Program-made: the position numbers and the translations under genes
The notes under the pieces: generated by a model
Database searches by the model: none
What the model was told of the DNA's origin: nothing
Seen by the model: only the letters and a program-made list of their open reading frames with translations
NCBI RefSeq assembly: GCF_019880545.1
Contig: NZ_JAINVW010000003.1
Span: 248,001-312,000, forward strand
Source: Flagellimonas meishanensis
Lineage (GTDB): Bacteria; Bacteroidota; Bacteroidia; Flavobacteriales; Flavobacteriaceae
Direction: 5' to 3'
DNA: 64,000 nt
Part shown: positions 45,397 through 53,269 of the stretch, piece by piece
Layout: each line of letters begins with the position of its first letter
Numbering within the stretch: position 1 is the first letter of the stretch

Positions 45397-46242
45397 ATGG
45401 TCAATTTTGATGGAAACCTGGTAGAAGACGATACACGGATTTTGGGCCACCACAACCGCGGTTTAAAGTATGGCGATGGGCTTTTCGAAACCATGCGTTG
45501 CATACATGGAAAAATCTTTTTTTGGGAAGACCACTATTTTAGGCTAATGGCCTCCATGCGGATCCTGAGAATGGAAATACCCATGACATTTACCCTGGAA
45601 TTCCTTGAGGAACAAATCCTGCAAACGGTTAAGGCAAATGGCTTGGGGGACAGTGCCGCCCGTGTGCGGTTGACGGTTTTTAGAAAATCAGGTGGACTGT
45701 ACAGGCCCGAAACCAATGATATCGCTTACATTTTGGAATGCCATGAGTTGGATGCCCCCTTTTATCTTATTCCAGAAACCCATTGCCAAGTGGAGCTGTT
45801 CAAAGATTTTTATGTGAATAGGGACATGCTTTCCAACCTAAAGACCACCAACAAATTGTTGAACGTAGTGGCCAGCGTATATGCGCAAGAGAATGGATAC
45901 GACAACTGTCTTTTGATCAACACAGAAAAACAGGTGGTCGAGGCCATCAATGGCAACTTGTTTCTGGTCAAGGACAGCACCATTAAGACACCGCCCTTGA
46001 TGGATGGATGTTTAGATGGCATTATCCGAAAAAAACTAAAGGAAATCATTACCAAAATGGAGGAAATTGACTTTCAGGAAAGTTCCATATCGCCATTTGA
46101 ACTGCAACAGGCCGATGAACTTTTCATTACCAACAGTATTGTAGGGATACTACCGATCACCCGATATAGAAAAAAACAGTATGGCGGCAACATGGGAAAA
46201 AACCTGTTGGGCAAATTAAATGCGCTTGCCAGATTGGGTTAA
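45397..46242 (+). CDS. Class IV aminotransferase (branched-chain/aminodeoxychorismate lyase-like)
   Basis: A 281-residue fold-type IV PLP enzyme. RGLKYGDGLFETMR is the N-terminal signature, LKTTNKLLNVVAS holds the PLP-binding Lys, and ADELFITNSIVGILPIT is the C-terminal signature with the phosphate-binding residues. Family members are IlvE, D-amino-acid transaminase or PabC, and the sequence alone does not separate them. ATG 45397 is chosen although it directly follows a terminator T-run. It converges with yqgE with a 6-nt gap. Confidence 0.88.
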   Translation: MVNFDGNLVEDDTRILGHHNRGLKYGDGLFETMRCIHGKIFFWEDHYFRLMASMRILRMEIPMTFTLEFLEEQILQTVKANGLGDSAARVRLTVFRKSGGLYRPETNDIAYILECHELDAPFYLIPETHCQVELFKDFYVNRDMLSNLKTTNKLLNVVASVYAQENGYDNCLLINTEKQVVEAINGNLFLVKDSTIKTPPLMDGCLDGIIRKKLKEIITKMEEIDFQESSISPFELQQADELFITNSIVGILPITRYRKKQYGGNMGKNLLGKLNALARLG

Positions 46243-46248
46243 AACGCG

Positions 46249-46809
46249 CTAGTTAAGTGCGGGGTTTTCTGGAGCGTTGGACCACAGAAGATAATCGCCC
46301 CCAAGCTCAATCATTTTTTCCTTCCAGAAAGCATTGGAAGCTTTTTTCAGGATATTGCTCTCGTACTCATTCTGGACCACTACCCAGGATTTGGACATTA
46401 GTTCTTGATCCAACTGTTCGGACCCCCAACCCGAGTAGCCCAAAAAGAATCGGATATCCTGTTCGGATATGGTTTTGTTGTTGATGAGCTCCACGGTTTT
46501 TTCAAAATTGCCTCCCCAGAAAATACCGTCTGAGATTTCGATACTGTCATCAATAAGGTGCGGTACCTTATGGATAAAATAGAGGTTGTCCTGCTCCACC
46601 GGCCCACCGTTGAATACCTTAAAGGGAATCGTGATTTCCGAGATAAGATCACAAATGGTATAGTCCAGCGGTTTGTTCAGGATAAAACCCACGGAGCCCT
46701 CCTGATTGTGCTCGGCCAATAAAACCACAGATCGGTTAAAAGAAACATCTCCCGACAATGTGGGTTCGGCGACAAGTAATTTACCTTTTTTGGGCTCGTG
46801 GCTCACCAT
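46249..46809 (-). CDS. YqgE/AlgH family protein
   Basis: A 186-residue member of UPF0301 (YqgE/AlgH). KKGKLLVAEPTLSGDVSFNRSV is the N-terminal signature, GFILNKPLDYTICDL and VFNGGPVEQDNLYFIH follow, and FFLGYSGWGSEQLDQEL is near the C-terminus. AlgH was linked to alginate regulation in Pseudomonas, but the biochemical role is unknown. Its start codon at 46809 is followed by a region with no clear promoter box. Confidence 0.93.
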   Translation of the reverse strand: MVSHEPKKGKLLVAEPTLSGDVSFNRSVVLLAEHNQEGSVGFILNKPLDYTICDLISEITIPFKVFNGGPVEQDNLYFIHKVPHLIDDSIEISDGIFWGGNFEKTVELINNKTISEQDIRFFLGYSGWGSEQLDQELMSKSWVVVQNEYESNILKKASNAFWKEKMIELGGDYLLWSNAPENPALN

Positions 46810-46875
46810 CTTTGAAAGAATCTTGTTTCTAAATGTAATATAATCTGGGATAATTACAAAAAACTAAAAAATGGA

Positions 46876-46907
46876 TAAAAAAAAGAGCACCCCTTGCGAG
46901 ATGCTCT
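46876..46907 (-). terminator. Terminator of the HU gene
   Basis: On the minus strand AGAGCA (46902-46907) pairs with TGCTCT (46884-46889) across a 12-nt loop. It is followed by a long T-run (46876-46883), a normal intrinsic terminator 26 nt past the HU stop. Confidence 0.82.
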
Positions 46908-46932
46908 CTTCATATATTTTAACCAAATTGAA

Positions 46933-47205
46933 CTAGTTTACCGCATTGCTCAATTCTGCTCCAGCTTTGAACTTTACAACATTCTTAGCTGCAATCTTGA
47001 TGGTTTGACCGGTCTGTGGATTTCTACCCTCTCTGGCGTTTCTTTTGGATACGGACCAAGAACCGAAACCAACTAAAGAAACCCTGTTTCCTTTTTTAAG
47101 AGATCCCTCTACATTTCCCAAGAAAGATTCCAATGCCTTTTTGGCGGCTGCCTTAGTGATGCCAGCATCAGCTGCCATAGCATCGATTAATTCTGTTTTG
47201 TTCAT
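46933..47205 (-). CDS. hupB: HU family DNA-binding protein
   Basis: A 90-residue HU protein: MNKTELIDAMAADAGITKA, KKALESFLGNVEGSLKKGN, and the DNA-binding arm region RNAREGRNPQTGQTIKIAAK. It compacts and bends DNA as a dimer. A strong promoter lies 45 nt upstream (47250-47279) and a terminator follows, so it is a single-gene unit. Which HU homologue (HupA or HupB) it is cannot be told, as there may be several in the genome. Confidence 0.95.
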   Translation of the reverse strand: MNKTELIDAMAADAGITKAAAKKALESFLGNVEGSLKKGNRVSLVGFGSWSVSKRNAREGRNPQTGQTIKIAAKNVVKFKAGAELSNAVN

Positions 47206-47249
47206 AATGGAATTAAATTAATTGTTGTTAAAATAATTTTAATGCTCAA

Positions 47250-47279
47250 CAAATTTATACGGATTTGGGTTTAGCGCAA
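47250..47279 (-). promoter_or_regulatory. HU gene promoter (TTG-N19-TAAATTTG)
   Basis: On the minus strand TTG (47277-47279) and TAAATTTG (47250-47257) are 19 nt apart, the optimal Bacteroidetes spacing and consensus. Transcription would begin near 47244, leaving a leader of about 39 nt before the ATG at 47205. Confidence 0.8.
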
Positions 47280-47382
47280 GTAAAACCAAGGGAAATAGGA
47301 CTTTTTGTTGATAACTTAAAACGTTTGTTGATAAAGTGAAGCCAAAAAGTGGAAATCAAGCCAGCCCAATCATAGCAAGGGC

Positions 47383-48348
47383 TTAGCGAAGATGGGCATT
47401 TTTGTCCACGTCCAGCCCATTCAAAACCTCGCTTACCTCCATTTTTCGTTTTCCCGGCATTTGAATTTCCAGCAAGTGCAAATAGCCGCCCTGTACGGCC
47501 ACTTTCAATTCTTTTTTGCCGGCAATTAATTTGCCTGTGGGGAGGTCATGTACCATGGCTTCCATTTGGGTTTTGTAGATTTTGATAGGCTCTTGTTGGT
47601 CCCCATTCACGAATTGGGTCCACGCCGTGGGATAGGGACTCAACCCCCGGATATGGTTGTGGATTTTGTTCATGGGCAGTGTCCAGTCTATCCTGCAGGT
47701 TTCTTTATGGATTTTTGGCGCACCCTTTAATTCCGTGGCTTGCTTCTGGGGTCTGCTTTGCGCGGCTCCGTTTTGGATTTGGGCACAGGTTTCCACTACA
47801 AGCTCACCACCCAGTTCCATTAACCTGTCATGTAGTGTACCAGCATTGTCCTTCGGACCAATACCGCATTTCTTTTGCAGGATGATGCTCCCAGTATCAA
47901 TTTCTTCATCAATAAAAAAAGTGGTGACCCCGGTTTCAGTTTCTCCGTTGATAATGGCCCAATTTATGGGTGCGGCCCCTCGATATTGGGGCAGGAGTGA
48001 GGCATGAAGATTGAAGGTGCCGTGGGTGGGCATAGCCCAAACCACCTTGGGCAACATCCTAAAGGCAACCACTACCTGCAAGTTGGCCCTTAAATCCCTT
48101 AGTGCTTTTAAAAACCCTTCATCCTTCAAATTGGTGGGCTGCAAAACGGGCAGTTTGTGTTTCAGGGCAAATTCCTTTACCGCCGAGGCTTTCAGCTTTC
48201 TCCCCCTACCAGCAGGTTTATCGGGGGCGGTAATCACCCCAACTACATTGAACCCTGCCTCTAGGAGTTGCCTTAAGCTTGCCACTGCGAAATCGGGCGT
48301 GCCCATAAATACAATGCGAAGTGGATTATGTTCTGAGGGTGTATTCAT
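47383..48348 (-). CDS. fmt: Methionyl-tRNA formyltransferase
   Basis: It formylates initiator Met-tRNA. Motifs are IVFMGTPDFAVASLRQLLEA, ITAPDKPAGRGRK, and GTFNLHASLLPQYRGAAPIN, which contains the catalytic Asn/His. DEEIDTGSIILQ follows, and the C-terminal domain has NHIRGLSPYPTAWT. It is 321 residues long. It overlaps recQ by 23 nt, and the coupling of fmt to recQ looks real rather than a mis-set start, since fmt's first Met already sits at the conserved N-terminus. Confidence 0.96.
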   Translation of the reverse strand: MNTPSEHNPLRIVFMGTPDFAVASLRQLLEAGFNVVGVITAPDKPAGRGRKLKASAVKEFALKHKLPVLQPTNLKDEGFLKALRDLRANLQVVVAFRMLPKVVWAMPTHGTFNLHASLLPQYRGAAPINWAIINGETETGVTTFFIDEEIDTGSIILQKKCGIGPKDNAGTLHDRLMELGGELVVETCAQIQNGAAQSRPQKQATELKGAPKIHKETCRIDWTLPMNKIHNHIRGLSPYPTAWTQFVNGDQQEPIKIYKTQMEAMVHDLPTGKLIAGKKELKVAVQGGYLHLLEIQMPGKRKMEVSEVLNGLDVDKNAHLR

Positions 48349-50221
48349 TTTTATGGTTTAGGAAAATAAAATCGTCTTCCAGTAGTTTTTGCAATGTTTT
48401 CAGAAGGGCAGTTTCATTTGCTCCGGACATTTTTTCCAATGTTCGGGACGAATGTGGCCCCAATTTTAGCAACTCAATCAATTTCTCTTCTAGATTTTGG
48501 TCCGAGTTCTGTTGATTCTGTCTGGTGCAAATATCGCAAGTACCGCAATTTTCCGCACCTTTTTCGCCAAAATAGTGGAGCAGATAAACACTTCTACAGG
48601 TATTGGATAAGTTCAGATATCTTAGCATGGCCCCCATATTGTCGTGTTTCACCTGCACTTGCGCATCGATCTTTTTAGCCAGGGGATTTATTGTGCGCTC
48701 ATCTTCCCGGGGGACCAAAAAATGTATTTCCAGATCGCTTGTTTCATGGGAGAACTCGGCAATTCCGTCCTGGTGCAACTGATCCAATATCTTTTTAAGG
48801 CGCTTTTCAGTTTCCCCCGTCTTCTGGGATAGCAGGTGCAGGTTTATTTTGGTCTCATGTTCCGTAATACCACCATACGTCCTTAAAATGGTCTGGATTA
48901 TGGATGCCGATTTCTTATTGTTTTCCAAATAATGGAAAATACCGGCCCGTGAGGCAACAAATTTGAGGGTAATCTTTTCATTGAAAAGCTCGGAAAGGGA
49001 AATAATGGAATTTTGGTCCAGTATGCGGAGCGCGTTCAGCGCCATGTTGGGGACAAAGTGGTAGCGCTTGCAAAACGCATTGAACTTACTGGCGAGGGCT
49101 TCCGTGGGACATTCACCATAGGAAATCTGGAAGTAGTTGCAAAGTTTCAGGTAGAGTTGCTTTATGAACGAAACTGTTGGCAATGCTGATAAAAATTGCT
49201 GTTTTGCACGTTCTTGGTCGTCCAAATTGGTCAAGATTATAGCGGTGGATGGCTTTTGGTCCCTACCCGCACGACCGGCTTCCTGAAAATAACTTTCCAG
49301 ACTATCGGGAATTTGATAGTGTGCCACCAAACGGACATTTGGTTTGTCCACACCCATACCGAAGGCATTGGTGGCTACCATTACCCGAGTCTCATCCCTT
49401 AGCCAGTGGTCCAGTTTTTCGTTTTTGTCCGTTTTTGACAGTCCACCATGAAAAAAACCGGAACTGATATTATTTTGGTTTAGATAGTCGGAAAGTGTGA
49501 CGCTCATTTTTCTCGAGCGCACATATATGATGGAACTTCCTGGAATGGTATTCAAATATTTTTTAAGCTGATAGTGTTTGTCCTGGGTCTGTTTTACCTT
49601 AAATACAATGTTTGACCTGGAAAAGGAGTCCTTGAAAATTTGAACGTTCGCCAACTCCAGATTTTCAACAATGTCATCCATCACCTTTGGTGTTGCCGTT
49701 GCGGTAAGCGCGATCATTGGAGCTGAAGGAACCAATTCACGCACTTTGGCACATTCCAGATAGGCAGGCCTAAAATCGTTGCCCCATTGTGAGATACAAT
49801 GTGCCTCATCCACTGCGATCAGGTTCACGTTCATCTGTTGCAGTCTTTCCTGAACCACGGACTGTTGCAACCGTTCCGGAGATAGATATAAAAATTTGTA
49901 ATTGCCGTACACGCAGTTGTCCAACAGATCATTGAGCTCTCCATAGGGAATGCCCCCTGTCAATGCAATCGCCTTTACGCCCATTTTGGCTAGTTGGCTC
50001 ACCTGATCTTGAATGAGGGCCACCAAAGGGGAAATTACCACACAGATGCCTTCCATGGCCATTGCAGGGACTTGGTAACAGACTGATTTTCCCCCACCTG
50101 TGGGCAATAGGGCCAGAACGTCCTTCCCTGAAATAACAGCATCTATGATCGCTTTTTGGGAGCCCCTGAAATCATCGTGGCCCCAAAACTGCTTCAAAAT
50201 GGCCTTGGGTTCCTTTTGCAC
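48326..50221 (-). CDS. recQ: RecQ-family ATP-dependent DNA helicase
   Basis: A 631-residue RecQ helicase: LLPTGGGKSVCYQVPAMAME (motif I), VDEAHCISQWGNDFRPAYLE (motif II and aromatic-rich loop), TATATPKV (III), FGMGVDKPNVRLVAHYQIP (V) and QEAGRAGRDQKPS (VI). A four-Cys zinc-binding segment (CRSVYLLHYFGEKGAENCGTC plus an adjacent Cys) is near residue 570, after the helix-rich region, and no HRDC domain is evident. Overlaps with the P-loop gene (1 nt) and fmt (23 nt) imply one transcript. Confidence 0.93.
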   Translation of the reverse strand: MQKEPKAILKQFWGHDDFRGSQKAIIDAVISGKDVLALLPTGGGKSVCYQVPAMAMEGICVVISPLVALIQDQVSQLAKMGVKAIALTGGIPYGELNDLLDNCVYGNYKFLYLSPERLQQSVVQERLQQMNVNLIAVDEAHCISQWGNDFRPAYLECAKVRELVPSAPMIALTATATPKVMDDIVENLELANVQIFKDSFSRSNIVFKVKQTQDKHYQLKKYLNTIPGSSIIYVRSRKMSVTLSDYLNQNNISSGFFHGGLSKTDKNEKLDHWLRDETRVMVATNAFGMGVDKPNVRLVAHYQIPDSLESYFQEAGRAGRDQKPSTAIILTNLDDQERAKQQFLSALPTVSFIKQLYLKLCNYFQISYGECPTEALASKFNAFCKRYHFVPNMALNALRILDQNSIISLSELFNEKITLKFVASRAGIFHYLENNKKSASIIQTILRTYGGITEHETKINLHLLSQKTGETEKRLKKILDQLHQDGIAEFSHETSDLEIHFLVPREDERTINPLAKKIDAQVQVKHDNMGAMLRYLNLSNTCRSVYLLHYFGEKGAENCGTCDICTRQNQQNSDQNLEEKLIELLKLGPHSSRTLEKMSGANETALLKTLQKLLEDDFIFLNHKNEYTLRT

Positions 50222-50790
50222 TACAAATGATTAAGGGTTTCCAAAATAAAAGAAATGCGTTGGGAGATTGAAGCTTTGGGTACCTCCACAGGATCGTAGC
50301 CGAACTGTATATAGGTGTTCAACAAAGCATGGTGAATATTTTCAGCTTCCTCAAAGGATTCAAGGCGTTCATTATCGGAAATATAGATTTCCTTCCACGG
50401 AGGAACAATAAAAACCTGGTCGTATCTATGGGCTTTACAGGTTTTCACAAAATCATTTCCATAGGATTGTCCAAAAAAGTCCATATACGCAAGCACATCA
50501 GGCATCCCCCGATCAAAGAAACTGATCGCCACATCCGTTTTCTGTGCCTGTTTGTAGTGCTGGGCCCTACCTTGAAGCAAATCCTTGTTAAATTGGTGGG
50601 CATCTTCCACAAACATCAGGGGGTTTGATACAAAATCCACACCATTCCCCTCCATTTTCGCTTTGGAAGTCATATCGCGAATAATCTCGTGATAGCAATG
50701 GAACCCTTTTTCCTCCAATCCTTTGACTAGGGATGTCTTTCCTGTTCCGGGGGCACCGGTTATCACTACTTTTTGCTTTCCCAATGACAC
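50221..50790 (-). CDS. NadR-like P-loop ATPase (AAA_28)
   Basis: A 189-residue P-loop protein with ITGAPGTGKTSLVKGLEEKG (Walker A), SFFDRGMPDVLAYMDFFG and a C-terminal region typical of the AAA_28 family. These resemble the NadR kinase domain or small-molecule kinases. Its substrate is unknown. It is first in a three-gene minus-strand group with recQ and fmt, and is divergent from the DUF493 gene. Confidence 0.85.
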   Translation of the reverse strand: MSLGKQKVVITGAPGTGKTSLVKGLEEKGFHCYHEIIRDMTSKAKMEGNGVDFVSNPLMFVEDAHQFNKDLLQGRAQHYKQAQKTDVAISFFDRGMPDVLAYMDFFGQSYGNDFVKTCKAHRYDQVFIVPPWKEIYISDNERLESFEEAENIHHALLNTYIQFGYDPVEVPKASISQRISFILETLNHL

Positions 50791-50849
50791 TGTTTAAGTG
50801 TACAAAGTAATGAAATAGGGGTAAGGAAAAAAAATCGGACGCTATCCTA

Positions 50850-50857
50850 TATATTTG
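50850..50857 (+). promoter_or_regulatory. Possible -7 box of the DUF493 gene
   Basis: TATATTTG matches TAnnTTTG exactly, 15 nt before the ATG at 50873, so transcription would begin near 50864. No TTG lies 17-21 nt upstream, and the region is A-rich. Confidence 0.4.
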
Positions 50858-50872
50858 TAAAAAAAATAGACC

Positions 50873-51160
50873 ATGGACAAGGATGACACGGAGGCTTTTT
50901 ATGCCCGGCTTAAGGAACAGTTGTTGGAAAACACCTCATGGCCTTCCACCTATCTGTATAAGTTTATTGTACCCACTGATGAAAAACGCATCGACCAAAT
51001 CCATTCCATCTTTGATAATACAGGAGCTGTGATCGAGTCTAAAAAGTCAAAAAAAGGGACATACACCAGTATTTCAATAACGGTGCATTTAAAAAACCCC
51101 GACGAAGTAATTGCCAAATACAAGGAAGTTTCACTCGTGGAGGGTGTAATTTCACTATAG
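50873..51160 (+). CDS. DUF493 family protein (YbeD-like)
   Basis: A 95-residue protein with the YbeD/DUF493 ferredoxin-like fold: TEAFYARLKEQLLENTSWPS, LYKFIVPTDEKRIDQI, and the closing GTYTSISITVHLKNPDEVI. It is a regulatory-type fold, and Escherichia coli YbeD is linked to lipoate metabolism without proof. The following gene is DUF4290, with an 84-nt gap that contains an inverted repeat. Confidence 0.88.
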   Translation: MDKDDTEAFYARLKEQLLENTSWPSTYLYKFIVPTDEKRIDQIHSIFDNTGAVIESKKSKKGTYTSISITVHLKNPDEVIAKYKEVSLVEGVISL

Positions 51161-51164
51161 ACGC

Positions 51165-51209
51165 TCCAATTGGCATAATTTTAGTAATTTGCGGGCGTTA
51201 TCAATTGGA
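51165..51209. repeat. 8-bp inverted repeat between DUF493 and DUF4290 genes
   Basis: TCCAATTG (51165-51172) and CAATTGGA (51202-51209) are perfect reverse complements 29 nt apart, each containing the palindrome CAATTG. The layout resembles two half-sites for a dimeric regulator or a long-loop hairpin. No T-run follows, so it is not a terminator. Confidence 0.45.
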
Positions 51210-51244
51210 CTTCCCAATACATAATTTCATTAAATCTTTTTAAT

Positions 51245-51889
51245 TTGAACTTAGTAGAGAATTTAGAATACAACACGGAGCGACCCATGCTCCATATTCC
51301 AGAATATGGCCGTCACTTTCAAAAAATGGTGGACCACGCTGTGGCGATAGAGGATAGGGAGGAAAGGAACCGAGTGGCCAAGGCCATTATCAGCGTGATG
51401 GGAAATTTGCAGCCCCATTTGAGGGATGTGCCTGATTTTCAACATAAACTCTGGGACCAATTGTTCATTATGTCCGATTTTAAATTGGATGTGGACTCCC
51501 CATTCCCCATAACATCCAAAGAGGTGTTGCAACAGCGACCAGAACCCTTGGAGTATCCACAGAACCATCCAAAATATCGTTTCTACGGAAACAACATCAA
51601 ACGCATGATCGATGTGGCCATAAAATGGGAGAAGGGCGACATGCGCTCAGGGCTTGAATATGCCATAGCCAACCACATGAAGAAATGCTACCTAAACTGG
51701 AACAAGGATACCGTGGAGGATGGCGCTATCTTCGCCCACTTGAAGGAGTTGAGCAATGGCGAGATTGATTTGGCGAGCAAAGGCGAGAACCTAACCGAAA
51801 GTGGGCAGTTTCTAAAAAGCCGACAAACCAAACCCAACAGGAATGGCGGCACCAAGAAAATCCACCGAAACAGGAAAAAAAGGCACTAA
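51245..51889 (+). CDS. DUF4290 family protein
   Basis: A 214-residue protein of DUF4290, a family found mainly in Bacteroidetes. The start is TTG 51245 (LNLVENLEYNTERPMLHIPE). YNTERPMLHIPEYGRHFQKM is the conserved N-terminal block. The C-terminal third is Lys/Arg-rich, ending RKKRH, and may bind nucleic acid. Function is unknown. It lies 15 nt before murA and is probably co-transcribed with it. Confidence 0.85.
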   Translation: MNLVENLEYNTERPMLHIPEYGRHFQKMVDHAVAIEDREERNRVAKAIISVMGNLQPHLRDVPDFQHKLWDQLFIMSDFKLDVDSPFPITSKEVLQQRPEPLEYPQNHPKYRFYGNNIKRMIDVAIKWEKGDMRSGLEYAIANHMKKCYLNWNKDTVEDGAIFAHLKELSNGEIDLASKGENLTESGQFLKSRQTKPNRNGGTKKIHRNRKKRH

Positions 51890-51904
51890 ACTCCAACACT
51901 ATCC

Positions 51905-53212
51905 ATGGGAACATTTCGCATAGAGGGTGGACATCAACTACATGGTGAAATAACGCCCCAAGGCGCAAAGAACGAGGCACTTCAGATTCTTTGTGCGGTT
52001 TTACTGTCCGAAGAACGTATTACAATAAATAACATTCCAGACATTATCGATGTCAATAAATTGATTACGCTTCTGGAAGACCTTGGGGTGAAAATCCAAA
52101 AGAAAGGCAAGGGCTCGTATACGTTCAAGGCGGATGATATCAATTTGGATTATCTGCAATCGGCCAAGTTCAAGAATGACGGTCGTGGCCTACGTGGATC
52201 TATCATGCTGGTTGGCCCGCTTTTGGCCCGGTTTGGAAAAGGCTATATTCCCAAGCCCGGAGGTGACAAAATTGGAAGGAGGCGTTTGGATACCCATTTT
52301 GAAGGCTTTATCAAATTAGGGGCAAAGTTTAGATACAATCGTGAAGAGCATTTTTATGGGGTTGAGGCCAAGAAACTGAAAGGCACCTATATGCTTTTGG
52401 ATGAGGCATCTGTTACGGGGACGGCCAATATTGTTATGGCGTCCGTTTTGGCAGAAGGGACCACAACCATATACAATGCCGCTTGCGAACCTTATTTACA
52501 GCAATTGTGCAAAATGTTGAACCGCATGGGGGCCAAAATATTAGGAATCGGTTCCAATCTGCTCACCATTGAAGGGGTTGACCAACTGGGTGGTACCGAG
52601 CATACCATGCTACCCGACATGATTGAAATAGGTAGTTGGATGGGACTTGCCGCCATGACCCAAAGTGAACTGACCATCAAAAATGTAAGTTGGGAAGATC
52701 TAGGACAGATTCCCAATGTATTTAGGAAGTTGGGCATTACCGTGGAACGCAGGGGGGACGATATTTTCATCCCCAAGCACGCCAAGGGCTATGAAATACA
52801 AAACTTTATCGATGGTTCCATTTTAACCATCGCAGATGCGCCTTGGCCTGGACTTACACCAGACCTTTTAAGTATCATTTTGGTGGTTGCCACACAGGCC
52901 AGGGGAGAGGTACTCATTCACCAGAAAATGTTTGAAAGTAGACTTTTCTTCGTTGATAAGCTACTGGACATGGGAGCTAAGATCATTCTTTGCGATCCGC
53001 ATAGGGCCACAGTGATTGGGCACGATTTTAAGTCCACATTAAAGGCAACGACCATGGTATCACCAGATATAAGGGCAGGCGTTTCCTTGCTCATTGCTGC
53101 CCTTTCGGCCAAAGGCACCTCTACTATCCACAATATTGAGCAAATAGATCGTGGGTATGAGAACATCGATGAGCGATTAAGGGCGATAGGTGCGAAAATA
53201 GTGCGGGTCTAA
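51905..53212 (+). CDS. murA: UDP-N-acetylglucosamine 1-carboxyvinyltransferase
   Basis: MurA makes UDP-GlcNAc-enolpyruvate, the first committed step of peptidoglycan. GAKNEALQILCAVLLSEE holds the conserved Lys22-Asn23. GPLLARFGKGYIPKPGGDKI is the catalytic loop, and here the usual Cys (PGGCTIG in E. coli, Cys115) is Asp121 (PGGDKIG). LTPDLLSIILVVATQARGE and IDRGYENIDERL follow near the C-terminus. Asp at this position is known in mycobacterial and chlamydial MurA and gives natural fosfomycin insensitivity. The gene is 435 codons and starts 15 nt after the DUF4290 gene. Confidence 0.96.
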   Translation: MGTFRIEGGHQLHGEITPQGAKNEALQILCAVLLSEERITINNIPDIIDVNKLITLLEDLGVKIQKKGKGSYTFKADDINLDYLQSAKFKNDGRGLRGSIMLVGPLLARFGKGYIPKPGGDKIGRRRLDTHFEGFIKLGAKFRYNREEHFYGVEAKKLKGTYMLLDEASVTGTANIVMASVLAEGTTTIYNAACEPYLQQLCKMLNRMGAKILGIGSNLLTIEGVDQLGGTEHTMLPDMIEIGSWMGLAAMTQSELTIKNVSWEDLGQIPNVFRKLGITVERRGDDIFIPKHAKGYEIQNFIDGSILTIADAPWPGLTPDLLSIILVVATQARGEVLIHQKMFESRLFFVDKLLDMGAKIILCDPHRATVIGHDFKSTLKATTMVSPDIRAGVSLLIAALSAKGTSTIHNIEQIDRGYENIDERLRAIGAKIVRV

Positions 53213-53269
53213 CCATCAAAGGTTAGTAAACATCTTGTTTTTACGAAATTTGGCAGAAAATGGGATTTA

